22,501 bases of DNA from the IMG/VR virus record IMGVR_UViG_3300028844_001946, positions 1-22,501 of that record. One strand, 5' to 3'. How positions within the stretch are numbered: position 1 is the first letter of the stretch; the number at the start of each line of letters is the position of its first letter. Made by a program: the position numbers and the translations under genes. Positions 1 through 7,524 of the stretch are shown here, one piece after another. Origin of the DNA: a virus. Below the pieces are notes generated by a model, which saw only the letters and a list, made by a program, of their open reading frames with translations, ran no database searches and was not told the origin of the DNA.

Positions 1-471
1 AGAATCCATCAATGGATTAAGAAATCCCCCTGTTTCTCTTTCTCCAGAACCTATAGAAACTGCTATGTCATCGTATACAAAATTCGGGTCTGGAAGGGGA
101 GCCATTTGTTGTTGCATTTGATAAGGTAACAATGCTTCTTTTATCAGCATAGAGTTATCGTATTCAGCCTTTTTAGTCTGCTTTAACTCCTCAAATTGCA
201 ATTGCCATTCTTTATTGATTTTATCTTGGGCTAATTTTGAATCATTCATTATTTTTTGAATATTTGCTTGATGGTCTTGTTGGTCTTTTAATCTTTGAGT
301 CGTCTGATTCTCCATCTCTATTTTATACATATTTGCATCATCTCGTGCATTGTTCATCAACACAGCATCCATGGTCTTCATTTGTTTATCATGGGCATAC
401 TTACCTTGTATCTGTTGATTACTACCCATGTGGTCTAAAATCTTCCCTATTAAGTTTCCTTTATCTGCCAT
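1..471 (-). CDS. Partial coiled-coil protein, possible internal virion protein (C-terminus off left edge)
   Basis: An open frame of 157 codons that begins at ATG 471 and runs off the left edge, so the C-terminus is missing. A good Shine-Dalgarno (AGGAGA, 479-484) lies 7 bases before the ATG and overlaps the stop codon of the preceding gene. The visible part is rich in Gln, Lys, Asp and Met, has no membrane segment, and from about residue 20 to 110 has heptad-like spacing expected of a long helix or coiled coil (KIEMENQTTQRLKDQQDHQ). It then turns Pro/Gln-rich (QMQQQMAPLPDPNF). I do not recognise the family. It is the third of three consecutive genes after the nozzle-like block, the place where P22-type phages keep their ejection (internal virion) proteins, so a virion or ejection role is a positional inference only. 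Confidence 0.75.
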   Translation of the reverse strand, partial: MADKGNLIGKILDHMGSNQQIQGKYAHDKQMKTMDAVLMNNARDDANMYKIEMENQTTQRLKDQQDHQANIQKIMNDSKLAQDKINKEWQLQFEELKQTKKAEYDNSMLIKEALLPYQMQQQMAPLPDPNFVYDDIAVSIGSGERETGGFLNPLMDS

Positions 472-482
472 TTTATTATCTC

Positions 483-1142
483 CTATGCATCCAGTGCATC
501 TTTTTCAGCATCATACTTTGCTTGTTCTAAATTGTAGGTTTGTTCTTTATCAAGTTTTTTACCTATACTGTCATTAATAACTTTGTTTTGGTTACGAATA
601 TTGTTTGAAATAATATTATCAATAAAGTTTCCCCTAGAGTTATTCGTAGCAAGGTTGCCTTGAGGTACTTTATTCATTCTACTTTGCGTTATTGAATTTT
701 GACCATATATATTATTTATAGCGTCCATATCAATGTTTTCTATTTGCTTGTTATACAAATCAGTAGATTCAGTTTTCATTTCATTAATACGACGTTTTAC
801 TCTACCTTTTCTATCGCTAGTAGTACCACTATCTCCTAACCCTACAAATTCAAGTGCTTCACCAAAAAGCCCTTTACGTCCAATATGGGTGTCCCAGAAT
901 TTTCCCCAACCAGATTTACCAAACTTTTTTCCAAGAGGATTACGAAGAAACTGCTTTAAAAAGTATTCGGGCATTCCAGTTTTTGGATTTATTGTACCAG
1001 AACCAAATTGCTGTACTAATGCTTGACCTTCTTTGCCGTATTTGTCAATTATATCTGCTTCTGCTTTTGTTACATGAGATAACAAACCACCTACTTTTCT
1101 AGTTTCTGTATCCCCAAATCTTCCTTTACTTTTAAGACTCAT
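483..1142 (-). CDS. Putative internal virion protein, 219 aa
   Basis: A 219-aa basic protein whose ATG overlaps the stop of the gene before it (ATGA), indicating translational coupling. Residues about 18-62 carry the most family-like stretch: GGLLSHVTKAEADIIDKYG, then GQALVQQFGSGTINPKTG. A GSGT-NPKTG-PEY signature of this kind occurs in uncharacterised phage virion-associated proteins as far as I recall; I cannot name the Pfam family. The middle (about 65-100) is Gly/Lys/Phe-rich with short amphipathic helices, and the C-terminal third is Asn/Gln/Lys-rich and probably helical. There is no signal peptide or clear membrane span. Position between a 198-aa and a coiled-coil gene after the tail-nozzle block suggests an ejected or internal protein. 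That function is inferred, not seen. Confidence 0.7.
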   Translation of the reverse strand: MSLKSKGRFGDTETRKVGGLLSHVTKAEADIIDKYGKEGQALVQQFGSGTINPKTGMPEYFLKQFLRNPLGKKFGKSGWGKFWDTHIGRKGLFGEALEFVGLGDSGTTSDRKGRVKRRINEMKTESTDLYNKQIENIDMDAINNIYGQNSITQSRMNKVPQGNLATNNSRGNFIDNIISNNIRNQNKVINDSIGKKLDKEQTYNLEQAKYDAEKDALDA

Positions 1143-1735
1143 TTAAGCCACCTATTTAATGTAGAACCTTTCTTATTAGCACCACCAGCAAGTCCAGCAA
1201 TTAATAATGCAACCATAGCGTATGGATTACTTGCTACTGACGTTCCCATTTCTTTTAATCCAACTTTTGTAGCCTCGGCAGTTCCCATTTCAGTTGCAGT
1301 TTTTCCTAATTGTTGAACATCACTTACTCTAGCATCTGGAGTTATACCTTGTTTTCCAGTAGCAAATAATGTATCTCCACCTTTCATAAATCCTTTATCT
1401 GCAACCTTAGTGCCATCTGCTAATACGGATAAAGTATCTTTTGTGTGCTGTGCTCTAAGCCATTCTGGTACTTCTCCTTTTATCAAATTATCACCAACCA
1501 TTCTATCTGTCCATTCAACATCGTCCATAACACTATATTTTCTTGCTACATCTATTCCAGTATTACCATATTCAGTTTGTTGCAACCCAGTTTTAAATAC
1601 ATTGTACCCTTTAACTAAGTTTGTTAATCCTGTATCCCTTCTCTGTTCTCTTTTATTTCTATCATTCCAATATTCGTCTACTGCACTTCTGTTGTTTTGA
1701 TAGTTTGAGCCACTGCTCCAATTCGGTTCACTCAT
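1139..1735 (-). CDS. Putative internal virion protein with C-terminal hydrophobic segment, 198 aa
   Basis: A 198-aa protein starting at ATG 1735, two bases after the preceding stop (1737-1739), and ending in an ATGA overlap with the next gene. Residues 1-40 are charged and Asn/Arg-rich (DEYWNDRNKREQRRDTG); the middle is mixed; residues about 165-188 form the one hydrophobic stretch (NPYAMVALLIAGLAGGA), followed by a basic tail ending in NRWLK. A single hydrophobic, glycine/alanine-rich C-terminal helix is compatible with a protein that contacts or crosses the cell envelope during DNA ejection, and the neighbouring genes fit that setting. No catalytic motif was found, and no lytic-transglycosylase signature could be recognised. 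Real gene, function unassigned. Confidence 0.72.
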   Translation of the reverse strand: MSEPNWSSGSNYQNNRSAVDEYWNDRNKREQRRDTGLTNLVKGYNVFKTGLQQTEYGNTGIDVARKYSVMDDVEWTDRMVGDNLIKGEVPEWLRAQHTKDTLSVLADGTKVADKGFMKGGDTLFATGKQGITPDARVSDVQQLGKTATEMGTAEATKVGLKEMGTSVASNPYAMVALLIAGLAGGANKKGSTLNRWLK

Positions 1736-1736
1736 G

Positions 1737-2171
1737 TTAATCCCTCTTTAAACTTCTAAACGTATACGATACGTCTATTAATTTGAAATCATTAGCCACA
1801 TTCGATATGCTATATGTTCCACTTGTGTTGTTGTATACAAATCTTAACGCTAGTTTGCGTCCTCTTGAATTTTGTTTAAACTTAAATTGAGCAGTTTTTG
1901 CTACTCCACTAGTCTTTTTTAACCAGCCTTCTACTCCATATTCGTTTTTAAATTCACTTTTAAAAGGAACCCACGATGCTTGGTTATCAATTTTGTATTC
2001 TACTTTAATAGGCGATATTCCAGTTCCTTTTAATTCATACGTAACAGAACATTGACTATACTTTTTAAACATTGTTGGGTCACCTAAATCAAACTGCTTT
2101 GTGATTATTTCACTACCAACAGTAAAACCTTGTCGTGACTTAGACGATTTTTTGATAACTAGGTTAGGCAT
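1737..2171 (-). CDS. Beta-rich tail protein, partner of the nozzle-like protein, 144 aa
   Basis: A 144-aa protein predicted to be mostly beta strand. The core reads FDLGDPTMFKKYSQCSVTYE (residues about 27-46) followed by a polar loop and IKVEYKIDN, then KLALRFVYNN and a short C-terminal strand ending in TFRSLKRD. This layout (a line describing a Gly-Asp-Pro turn, then alternating strands, then a domain closed by a basic tail) matches short proteins that often follow nozzle or tail-hub genes in uncultured marine phages, where they look like a detached C-terminal domain of that protein. That homology is from memory and not proven here. Its ATG lies inside the last codons of the 37-aa gene upstream (8-base overlap), and no good Shine-Dalgarno is visible, so it probably depends on translation of that small gene. 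Confidence 0.7.
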   Translation of the reverse strand: MPNLVIKKSSKSRQGFTVGSEIITKQFDLGDPTMFKKYSQCSVTYELKGTGISPIKVEYKIDNQASWVPFKSEFKNEYGVEGWLKKTSGVAKTAQFKFKQNSRGRKLALRFVYNNTSGTYSISNVANDFKLIDVSYTFRSLKRD

Positions 2172-2277
2172 TACTTTCTTTTTCTCTGTTTACATCTTCT
2201 TGACAATCATCACAAACACCATTAAATGCTTGTTCAATTATTTTATCACACTCTATACAATGAAATGGAAATGGCAT
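2164..2277 (-). CDS. 37-aa double-CxxC (zinc-knuckle-like) microprotein
   Basis: A short frame of 38 codons including stop, starting at ATG 2277 behind a clear AAGGAG Shine-Dalgarno that overlaps the stop codon of the nozzle gene. The product has two CxxC pairs, CIEC at residues 7-10 and CDDC at 22-25, separated by 11 residues, which is the usual spacing for a small zinc ribbon or knuckle. The remainder is acidic (QEDVNREKES). No other motif is present. It sits between two tail genes and overlaps the next by 8 bases. Zinc binding is inferred from the cysteine pattern only. It could be a folding or assembly factor, or a regulator made late. The strong ribosome site and gap-free fit argue that it is a real gene. 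Confidence 0.72.
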   Translation of the reverse strand: MPFPFHCIECDKIIEQAFNGVCDDCQEDVNREKESNA

Positions 2278-2287
2278 TATTTACTCC

Positions 2288-5200
2288 TTATTGACTGTAG
2301 TTTGGTTCCCAGTTTGTTGCGTCAAATTGTTCTTGTGCTACTGATTTATCTTTTCCTTGAGGGTTATTGCTATTATTATCTTGAGACTGACTGCCTGTTC
2401 CTGTACCATGTTGAGCCCATAACAAATGACCCTCTGGATTGTTCACAAAGCCTGTTTTTTGAGTGGAGGCATATAACTTATCACTCTCACTAAAACCTCT
2501 CGTATTAAAGTTATATATGAGCGTTTTAGGGTTATTCTGAGTATCTTGACATATGTGTGCTTGGTTCCAGTATGCGTCATATCCAATATGCGTTCTTGCA
2601 GTATAATAATTTTCCCAATTTTGCTTAGAAATAGTACTACCTTCTAAGTTCTCTGTAAGTTTTCGCACTTCAGTGCCATTATATATCCATAACCCACTTC
2701 TACTTACCCACATAATACCATAAGGTGTACTTGTAACTTGATTGTCACCAGATACCCCACAATGATTAATTGTTTGTTCTATTATTTCAGTAGACTGACC
2801 ATTCTCTAATGTCTTTACTCCCATAATAGTTAATGAGTTTTCTTTAAACTGACATAACTTATTCCCAGCAACCCTTAAACAAGTCACTTCATCTCCGTCA
2901 TTAATAGTGGCTTCTATTAAATTATCTATACTAACTGAATCGTACATACCTACAGGGCTTTTAACTATACCATCTGGAAAATAAGTAAGTGTTCCATCTT
3001 TATTTTTTATTCTAACATTGCCATAGTATGCTCTTCTATTAAAGACACAAGCAGTTTTCCACCCAGAACCTTGTCCCCAACCAATAGGATTGTCCCATTT
3101 AATACCATACTTACTAAAGAACGATATAGGAGGGAATGCTTTGTAAATAATATAATCTTTAGCAGAACCACTAGTTGTATTAGGATTTCCTGTAGTGTAA
3201 GCCTGTATTCCGTTATTTTGTGCTGTAAAAAAGTTTTTCCACACTCCTGTTGCTGAACTTTTCCATCCTTTAATTAAATCCAGTTCGGCTAACTGGTAAA
3301 TATTAACAGAGTCATATTTTGTAAATCTTCCCCATATTTCAATTGACTTAAGGCGAGTGTTGTGTAAACCAGTACCATCACCAGTTATCATTTTAGCACC
3401 CATTTTTACCATAAGACCTAAACTTGCATTATCATCCCCTGGCTTAAAACTTATAGTATTACCAGCGTTATTTTTAAATGCTTGAGGTTCTGATATTGCT
3501 CCACCATAATATGTATATGTGTAATAAAATTCTATGACTTCATCTTTCATAAATAATCCATCCATTTTAGAATGACTAGCATGAGTTCCGTCAATAAAGT
3601 CTACAACTAATTTTAATCCAGTATGCTGAGGAGCATCCCCTCCAGTAGAATTACAATGTACTGGGAATATATCATCGTTTACTTCTTGCGTTCTAAACAG
3701 ATTGTTCTTTTTAGATACATGATGAGAATAATCACCATTATGAACACCACTTGAAGGTGTTGATATGTAAGGGACAGGGCTTAACTCACTTGCGTAAAAT
3801 TCCCCATCTGCTGTGAATGTATTATCAAGATATACGTGATTGTTTAAATTTAAATATCCAAACCATTTTGGCTGTGTTCCAGCATGAAAATCTGCATCTG
3901 ATACTTTTAAATACCCTTCTGCATCTGTGTAGTTTAACTTGCAATCTAATGCTTGACTCGTATTTGACCTTAAATCAATACTGTAATCAAGCCAATTATC
4001 GTTTTCTATAGAATAAATTGAAGTTTGGGTATTCAGATTTGAAATTGCAATTAAGTTTTGAAATGATTGACCACTTGTTAAATCGCCTATATTTGCTGAA
4101 CTTGCATTAGTAACTGTTGATGTAAGGTCTTCAAATCCATACGCAGTTGGCGTATTTTCATCTTGAAAGATATGCATTGTTCTACTGTCTATTCTTTCAA
4201 TGTTAATACTATGTTGAGGCAACGTATCTTGTACTTTTTGTACTAATTGATTTACTAGCGATATTGAAATATTTAAGGCTGATTGACCTAATTCACTATC
4301 AATTGTAGCAGTGACAGTTGTTTTAGTTGTTTGTGCAACATTTGTATATAAATCTATAGATAGCGTATACGTAGCAGTATTTGTTGGTGAGTTTATTTCA
4401 AAATTGTAAGCCCACTTAGAATACTGACCTAACTGTACTCCAAATGTTGAATAATCTTCTTCAACATCTGTATGGAGGAATTTAAACGTTTGCCCTCCCA
4501 TGTTGTTTGATTGTCTTGAACTACTATTTAAGTTTTTTCTAGGAATAGATTGACTGTTGATAGTCAAGTTTCCACTACTTGGTGCCATTCTTTCTTCATT
4601 GCCATATACGTGTAAATGCATAGATACAGTGCCATAATGGTCAAAGGTCATCATGCTTCTGTAGACATAAGGTTGAAATGTAGTATCGGGGCCAGGCCAA
4701 GTAGTATCGTAAAACTCTGACGCTTTAATAGCAGTTATCATATAATTACCACTATTATAATTACTATCTGGAGTAGAATTATCTCCACTGTTTGTTTGAG
4801 TCCAATTAAAATCATCGTAATTATTTGAATGGTCTGGTGGGCTAGTAGGTTCTACATCATTAAATGAAACACCAAATCTGGATGAGCCTTCAGCCCCTAT
4901 AAAAGATTCCATCTCAGCATGAGTATTCCATACCCAATTTATATGGTCTGTTTTGTAAGAATGAGTCGTATTAGTATTATTAGCGTGAATCTCTCTTTCC
5001 CATATTTTTACAGATAAGCCATGTATTCTATTTGGATGCCCTCCATTTTTATCAAAGATATAATTAGTACTAGCCAAGTAATTGCTAAACACAGGAACAC
5101 TACCTTCTCTAAGAGTATCAACTAAAGTTACTCGACCATCAGAATCTGAATCCATCATTGACATATAAAAGATAACTCTTGCTCGTATAGAAGCGTCTAC

Positions 5201-5482
5201 TACATTAACACTTGGCGTAGAAGAATATTGACTTGCTCCAGAAGTAACTAAATTAGTATCGGTACTCCAAGCGTGTATGTTTTTCGACGCCCACGAAGGG
5301 AAATCTGCTGATATATCTAAGGTAGATGCAGATTCTTGCGTTGGAACACCTTGCAATGTTCCCACACCATCTGATACGAAATTGTTACATTCTTGTAATT
5401 GATTATTCTTTAATCTTTCAGCAGAGTACCCTTTGACTACTCCACCACTAAAATCATTAATCGTTTCGACTAATTTAGCCAC
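2288..5482 (-). CDS. Large tail nozzle / packaged-DNA stabilisation-like protein, 1064 aa
   Basis: The largest gene in the window, starting at GTG 5482 with GGAGG 11 bases upstream inside the end of the metallophosphoesterase gene (8-base overlap). The N-terminus (residues about 8-50) has the pattern of phage proteins that form the distal portal-tail ring: a short FSGG segment, then CNNFVSDGVGTLQG, comparable to the opening of tail-nozzle and stabilisation proteins. The C-terminal part (about 845-1000) looks like beta-propeller blades: GDEVTCLRVAGNKLCQFKEN, then HCGVSGDNQVTSTPYGIMW, then SRSGLWIYNG, the strand-turn units seen in T7 gp12 and P22 gp10-like nozzles. At 1064 aa it is clearly longer than P22 gp10 (about 470) or T7 gp12 (about 800). 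Residues about 60-830 would be inserted beta-rich domains rich in Ser, Thr, Asn and Asp. A tail nozzle is the best call; a receptor-binding function for the insertions is possible. Confidence 0.72.
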   Translation of the reverse strand: MAKLVETINDFSGGVVKGYSAERLKNNQLQECNNFVSDGVGTLQGVPTQESASTLDISADFPSWASKNIHAWSTDTNLVTSGASQYSSTPSVNVVDASIRARVIFYMSMMDSDSDGRVTLVDTLREGSVPVFSNYLASTNYIFDKNGGHPNRIHGLSVKIWEREIHANNTNTTHSYKTDHINWVWNTHAEMESFIGAEGSSRFGVSFNDVEPTSPPDHSNNYDDFNWTQTNSGDNSTPDSNYNSGNYMITAIKASEFYDTTWPGPDTTFQPYVYRSMMTFDHYGTVSMHLHVYGNEERMAPSSGNLTINSQSIPRKNLNSSSRQSNNMGGQTFKFLHTDVEEDYSTFGVQLGQYSKWAYNFEINSPTNTATYTLSIDLYTNVAQTTKTTVTATIDSELGQSALNISISLVNQLVQKVQDTLPQHSINIERIDSRTMHIFQDENTPTAYGFEDLTSTVTNASSANIGDLTSGQSFQNLIAISNLNTQTSIYSIENDNWLDYSIDLRSNTSQALDCKLNYTDAEGYLKVSDADFHAGTQPKWFGYLNLNNHVYLDNTFTADGEFYASELSPVPYISTPSSGVHNGDYSHHVSKKNNLFRTQEVNDDIFPVHCNSTGGDAPQHTGLKLVVDFIDGTHASHSKMDGLFMKDEVIEFYYTYTYYGGAISEPQAFKNNAGNTISFKPGDDNASLGLMVKMGAKMITGDGTGLHNTRLKSIEIWGRFTKYDSVNIYQLAELDLIKGWKSSATGVWKNFFTAQNNGIQAYTTGNPNTTSGSAKDYIIYKAFPPISFFSKYGIKWDNPIGWGQGSGWKTACVFNRRAYYGNVRIKNKDGTLTYFPDGIVKSPVGMYDSVSIDNLIEATINDGDEVTCLRVAGNKLCQFKENSLTIMGVKTLENGQSTEIIEQTINHCGVSGDNQVTSTPYGIMWVSRSGLWIYNGTEVRKLTENLEGSTISKQNWENYYTARTHIGYDAYWNQAHICQDTQNNPKTLIYNFNTRGFSESDKLYASTQKTGFVNNPEGHLLWAQHGTGTGSQSQDNNSNNPQGKDKSVAQEQFDATNWEPNYSQ

Positions 5483-6236
5483 GTATTAATTTTCCTCCGT
5501 AAGAAGTGACACCATTAACAATGTCAAGTGCCATAAGGTTGAAATTGTTATTAGAATATATATCAACCAATCCCACATTATGACTCCAGTTAGTAGGTCT
5601 TCCACGTAAATAGTCTTTGTTCATATCTGCTAAGCATCCCATTGAATATGCCATATGGGCTCCTTGGATGTGCGTGACGACACTTTTTTGGGAGTCGTGA
5701 GTGTGCCCATAGATGACGTTGCATCCCATTTGTAAGGCGTGAGTTCTTGCATGGGCAATTCCCATGTAGTGTCCTCCGTGATAAGCGTATAACTTGCTTC
5801 CGAAAACTTTAATGAGTTTACCATAGTCAGCCCACTTATATCCACGCTCCTTGAATTTAAAGGCTTTTTTTGAATGGTAATCTTCGAGGTAGGGGTTTTC
5901 GTCAACGAAATAGTCGAACCACTTTTCGTGATTTCCTTGGGTAAATGCTTTTTTTGTACATCCCACTTTGTCCAACGCTTCATCAATTCTATCGAGCCCT
6001 GTATTACCTTGCTTAATCTCTTCGTCAATGAAAGGTAATTGGTATTCCAACGGAGGACGCTTTTTCTTTCGCCATTGCCAGTGACTGACGGATTCGCCAT
6101 CAACTGTATCTCCTAATAATAAAAATGCTGTTGGTTCTATTTCTGCTATTACGTTTAAAGCACATTTAAATGCCTTCTCATCGTGATTTGGAAAGTGGAT
6201 GTCTGGAAAGACTACCACTCTTTCTTTTATATGCAT
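5475..6236 (-). CDS. Calcineurin-like metallophosphoesterase, 253 aa
   Basis: All signature blocks of the calcineurin-like metallophosphoesterase superfamily are present in order: PDIH (D12, H14), GDTVDG (D43), GNHE (residues 101-104, N102 and H103), the HGGH block (H153), and GHTHD (H178 and H180). Length (253 aa) is normal for a stand-alone enzyme. These residues should bind two metal ions and hydrolyse phosphomonoesters or phosphodiesters in the cytosol; the substrate cannot be told, and nucleic acid, nucleotide or phosphoprotein are all possible. The start ATG 6236 has GAGGA 6 bases upstream. The final codons contain the ribosome site of the nozzle gene, so the two are co-expressed. An enzyme of this kind inside a late structural operon is notable. 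There is no signal peptide. Confidence 0.9.
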   Translation of the reverse strand: MHIKERVVVFPDIHFPNHDEKAFKCALNVIAEIEPTAFLLLGDTVDGESVSHWQWRKKKRPPLEYQLPFIDEEIKQGNTGLDRIDEALDKVGCTKKAFTQGNHEKWFDYFVDENPYLEDYHSKKAFKFKERGYKWADYGKLIKVFGSKLYAYHGGHYMGIAHARTHALQMGCNVIYGHTHDSQKSVVTHIQGAHMAYSMGCLADMNKDYLRGRPTNWSHNVGLVDIYSNNNFNLMALDIVNGVTSYGGKLIRG

Positions 6237-6260
6237 ATGATTCCTCGTTTATGCCCACGA

Positions 6261-6659
6261 TTAATCCAGTATTTCAAAATGTACTAAGTCGTCAAAATTA
6301 TTATCTTTAGTAGTACGTTGCTCTTGTTTTAGCGAAGAAGACGACCAGTCTCCTCCCCAACGAACATTATAGCCTAATTGAGATGCGATACCCAAGACGA
6401 AACCACCCAAATAATGAAAATCATCACGTGCATCCCAATCAATAGGATAAGGGCAAATGTCAACAGCCCTCCCAGCAACGTGCTTTCCAAATTTAGTTTT
6501 GCTTTTGCCTTGCTCCACAAGTTCATCTTGTCTCTTCTGGCTACGTAACCCTTCAATTACTGTAATGTCAAAGTATTTACAAACTTCATGCAAGAGGTCA
6601 ACCAATCTAGGGTCAACACCTTTAAGTCTTGATTTACTACGTTTACCTAATCTAGGCAT
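6261..6659 (-). CDS. M15-family zinc endopeptidase, probable endolysin, 132 aa
   Basis: A compact L-alanyl-D-glutamate peptidase-like protein of the M15 family (VanY / phage T5 endolysin type). It shows GLRSQKRQ (residues 37-44), then the metal-binding block KHVAGRAVD with H60 and D67, then WGGDW (101-105), and finally DLVHFEI with the catalytic acid D124 and third zinc ligand H127. The spacing of seven residues H60 to D67 and three from D124 to H127 equals that of T5 endolysin (H66/D73 and D130/H133). It should cut the peptide stem of Gram-negative peptidoglycan. No signal sequence is present, so export must come from a holin among the membrane proteins just upstream. The ATG follows the previous stop directly (TAAATG) with AAGGA about 10 bases upstream. 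Confidence 0.92.
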   Translation of the reverse strand: MPRLGKRSKSRLKGVDPRLVDLLHEVCKYFDITVIEGLRSQKRQDELVEQGKSKTKFGKHVAGRAVDICPYPIDWDARDDFHYLGGFVLGIASQLGYNVRWGGDWSSSSLKQEQRTTKDNNFDDLVHFEILD

Positions 6660-6818
6660 TTACTCAAAATCCTTCATTGCGTCTTTTATCTTAGCAACCA
6701 TTGCGTCATCTTTTTTTGATGGAGTAGCCTTAACGATTAAATCAATTACTTTTATAATAAATGCTTTCGCACCTCTTTTCTTTACTTGCTTTTTAATATA
6801 TGCTGATAACATACTCAT
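6660..6818 (-). CDS. Small basic hypothetical protein, 52 aa
   Basis: A 52-aa frame starting at ATG 6818 with an AAAGGA ribosome site, and stopping directly before the endolysin start (TAA then ATG). It is Lys-rich at both ends (AYIKKQVKKRGAK, then PSKKDDAMVAKIKDAMKDFE) with a short hydrophobic helix in between (FIIKVIDLIVKA, about residues 20-31). That is too short and amphipathic for a confident membrane span. The strict fit between the 49-aa gene and the endolysin, with no leftover bases, supports it as real. Function unknown. Given its place in the lysis block, an amphipathic membrane-interacting accessory factor is conceivable, but nothing in the sequence proves it. Confidence 0.65.
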   Translation of the reverse strand: MSMLSAYIKKQVKKRGAKAFIIKVIDLIVKATPSKKDDAMVAKIKDAMKDFE

Positions 6819-6820
6819 AG

Positions 6821-6970
6821 TTATTTATCCTTTCCTGTAGCCTTTAATATTGCTTTTTTAATAGATGACCAAATTAAATCATCCCATGTAGATGGGCTTA
6901 GAGCAACTGCTTTGTCTATACTAAGTATAACAATAAGTGCATATTCCCAATTATCTACTATTAATTCCAT
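6821..6970 (-). CDS. Small membrane-associated protein of lysis block, 49 aa
   Basis: A 49-aa protein from ATG 6970, with AAGGGA upstream. It has one hydrophobic stretch near the N-terminus (WEYALIVILSIDKAVALS, residues 8-25), then the pattern STWDDLIWSSIKKAI and a basic C-terminus. Proteins with NWE at the start and a WDDLI helix later are, to my memory, common uncharacterised small proteins in marine phage lysis regions. Only two bases separate its stop from the next start. A holin-accessory or regulator role is the natural guess from position, but holin identity cannot be settled from a hydrophobic helix that contains Asp and Lys. Confidence 0.65.
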   Translation of the reverse strand: MELIVDNWEYALIVILSIDKAVALSPSTWDDLIWSSIKKAILKATGKDK

Positions 6971-6984
6971 ATTACGATTCCCTT

Positions 6985-7206
6985 TTAATTAAAGTATCTC
7001 ATTACATAACTAACAATAACTGGGATAATAAGTACTGCTACAGTACCTATTGTCCTTAATTCAATTAATGTTCTCTCGTGTTCTGCAACTTTGCTATTAA
7101 GTTTAGCCAAATGATTTTCTACTCTTGTTAGCGTTTTAAATATTGTACGTTGTCTTTCATCAAATTTTACTAGCAAGGCCAGTATATCGTCTTTTTGTGG
7201 TACCAT
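6985..7206 (-). CDS. XhlA-like coiled coil plus C-terminal membrane anchor, 73 aa
   Basis: A 73-aa protein with a charged helical N-terminal region (residues about 5-48; KFDERQRTIFKTLTRVEN and AEHERTLIEL with heptad spacing) followed by a single membrane span (about 52-70; TIGTVAVLIIPVIVSYVM) and a short basic tail. This order, coiled coil first and tail anchor last, is that of XhlA-type phage and haemolysin proteins, which associate with holins and help lysis. Assignment rests on architecture, not a specific motif. It starts at ATG 7206; no strong Shine-Dalgarno is seen. It is the best candidate in the cluster for a direct holin or holin partner. Confidence 0.7.
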   Translation of the reverse strand: MVPQKDDILALLVKFDERQRTIFKTLTRVENHLAKLNSKVAEHERTLIELRTIGTVAVLIIPVIVSYVMRYFN

Positions 7207-7218
7207 GAGTAATCTTTG

Positions 7219-7524
7219 TTATTTGTTTCGTAGACTGCCTTTTATCTCAGACACTTGATTATCTAAATCGTTTATCTCTTTATTTAATGAATCAAATTTT
7301 CTATCAAGTTTGTCATCTGACTGATTCCATCTCCCGATTAATTTGATTATCATTCCTTCCATATTTTCTAAAGTTTCACTCTGCCCTTTGTTTTCCACTT
7401 GCAAATTCCTTAAAGACTCTGCTTGTTCATTACCCCTTTTGTTCATTGAGTATACCATAAAGACAAACATTGCCCCTACGACCCCAATCATCCCAGCCTC
7501 TGAATAAACTGCTAAAAAATCCAC
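7219..7524 (-). CDS. N-terminal membrane anchor plus coiled coil, 101 aa, GTG start
   Basis: A 101-aa protein beginning at GTG 7524. That G is the last base of the TAG stop of the gene before it (TAGTG), so translation is almost certainly coupled. An N-terminal membrane span (about 8-26; EAGMIGVVGAMFVFMVYSM) is followed by a positive cluster (NKRG) and a long coiled coil with spaced Leu/Met/Ile (SDDKLDRKFDSLNKEINDLD). The positive charges directly after the span suggest that the C-terminus stays in the cytosol, which argues against an inner-membrane spanin. Function is unknown; a role in lysis timing or as an antiholin-type partner is possible. Confidence 0.68.
   Translation of the reverse strand: MDFLAVYSEAGMIGVVGAMFVFMVYSMNKRGNEQAESLRNLQVENKGQSETLENMEGMIIKLIGRWNQSDDKLDRKFDSLNKEINDLDNQVSEIKGSLRNK

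Noticed and set aside
5630-6103. 157-aa minus-strand frame inside the metallophosphoesterase
   Set aside because: Different frame of the same strand within a gene that has all family motifs; it lacks any motif itself.
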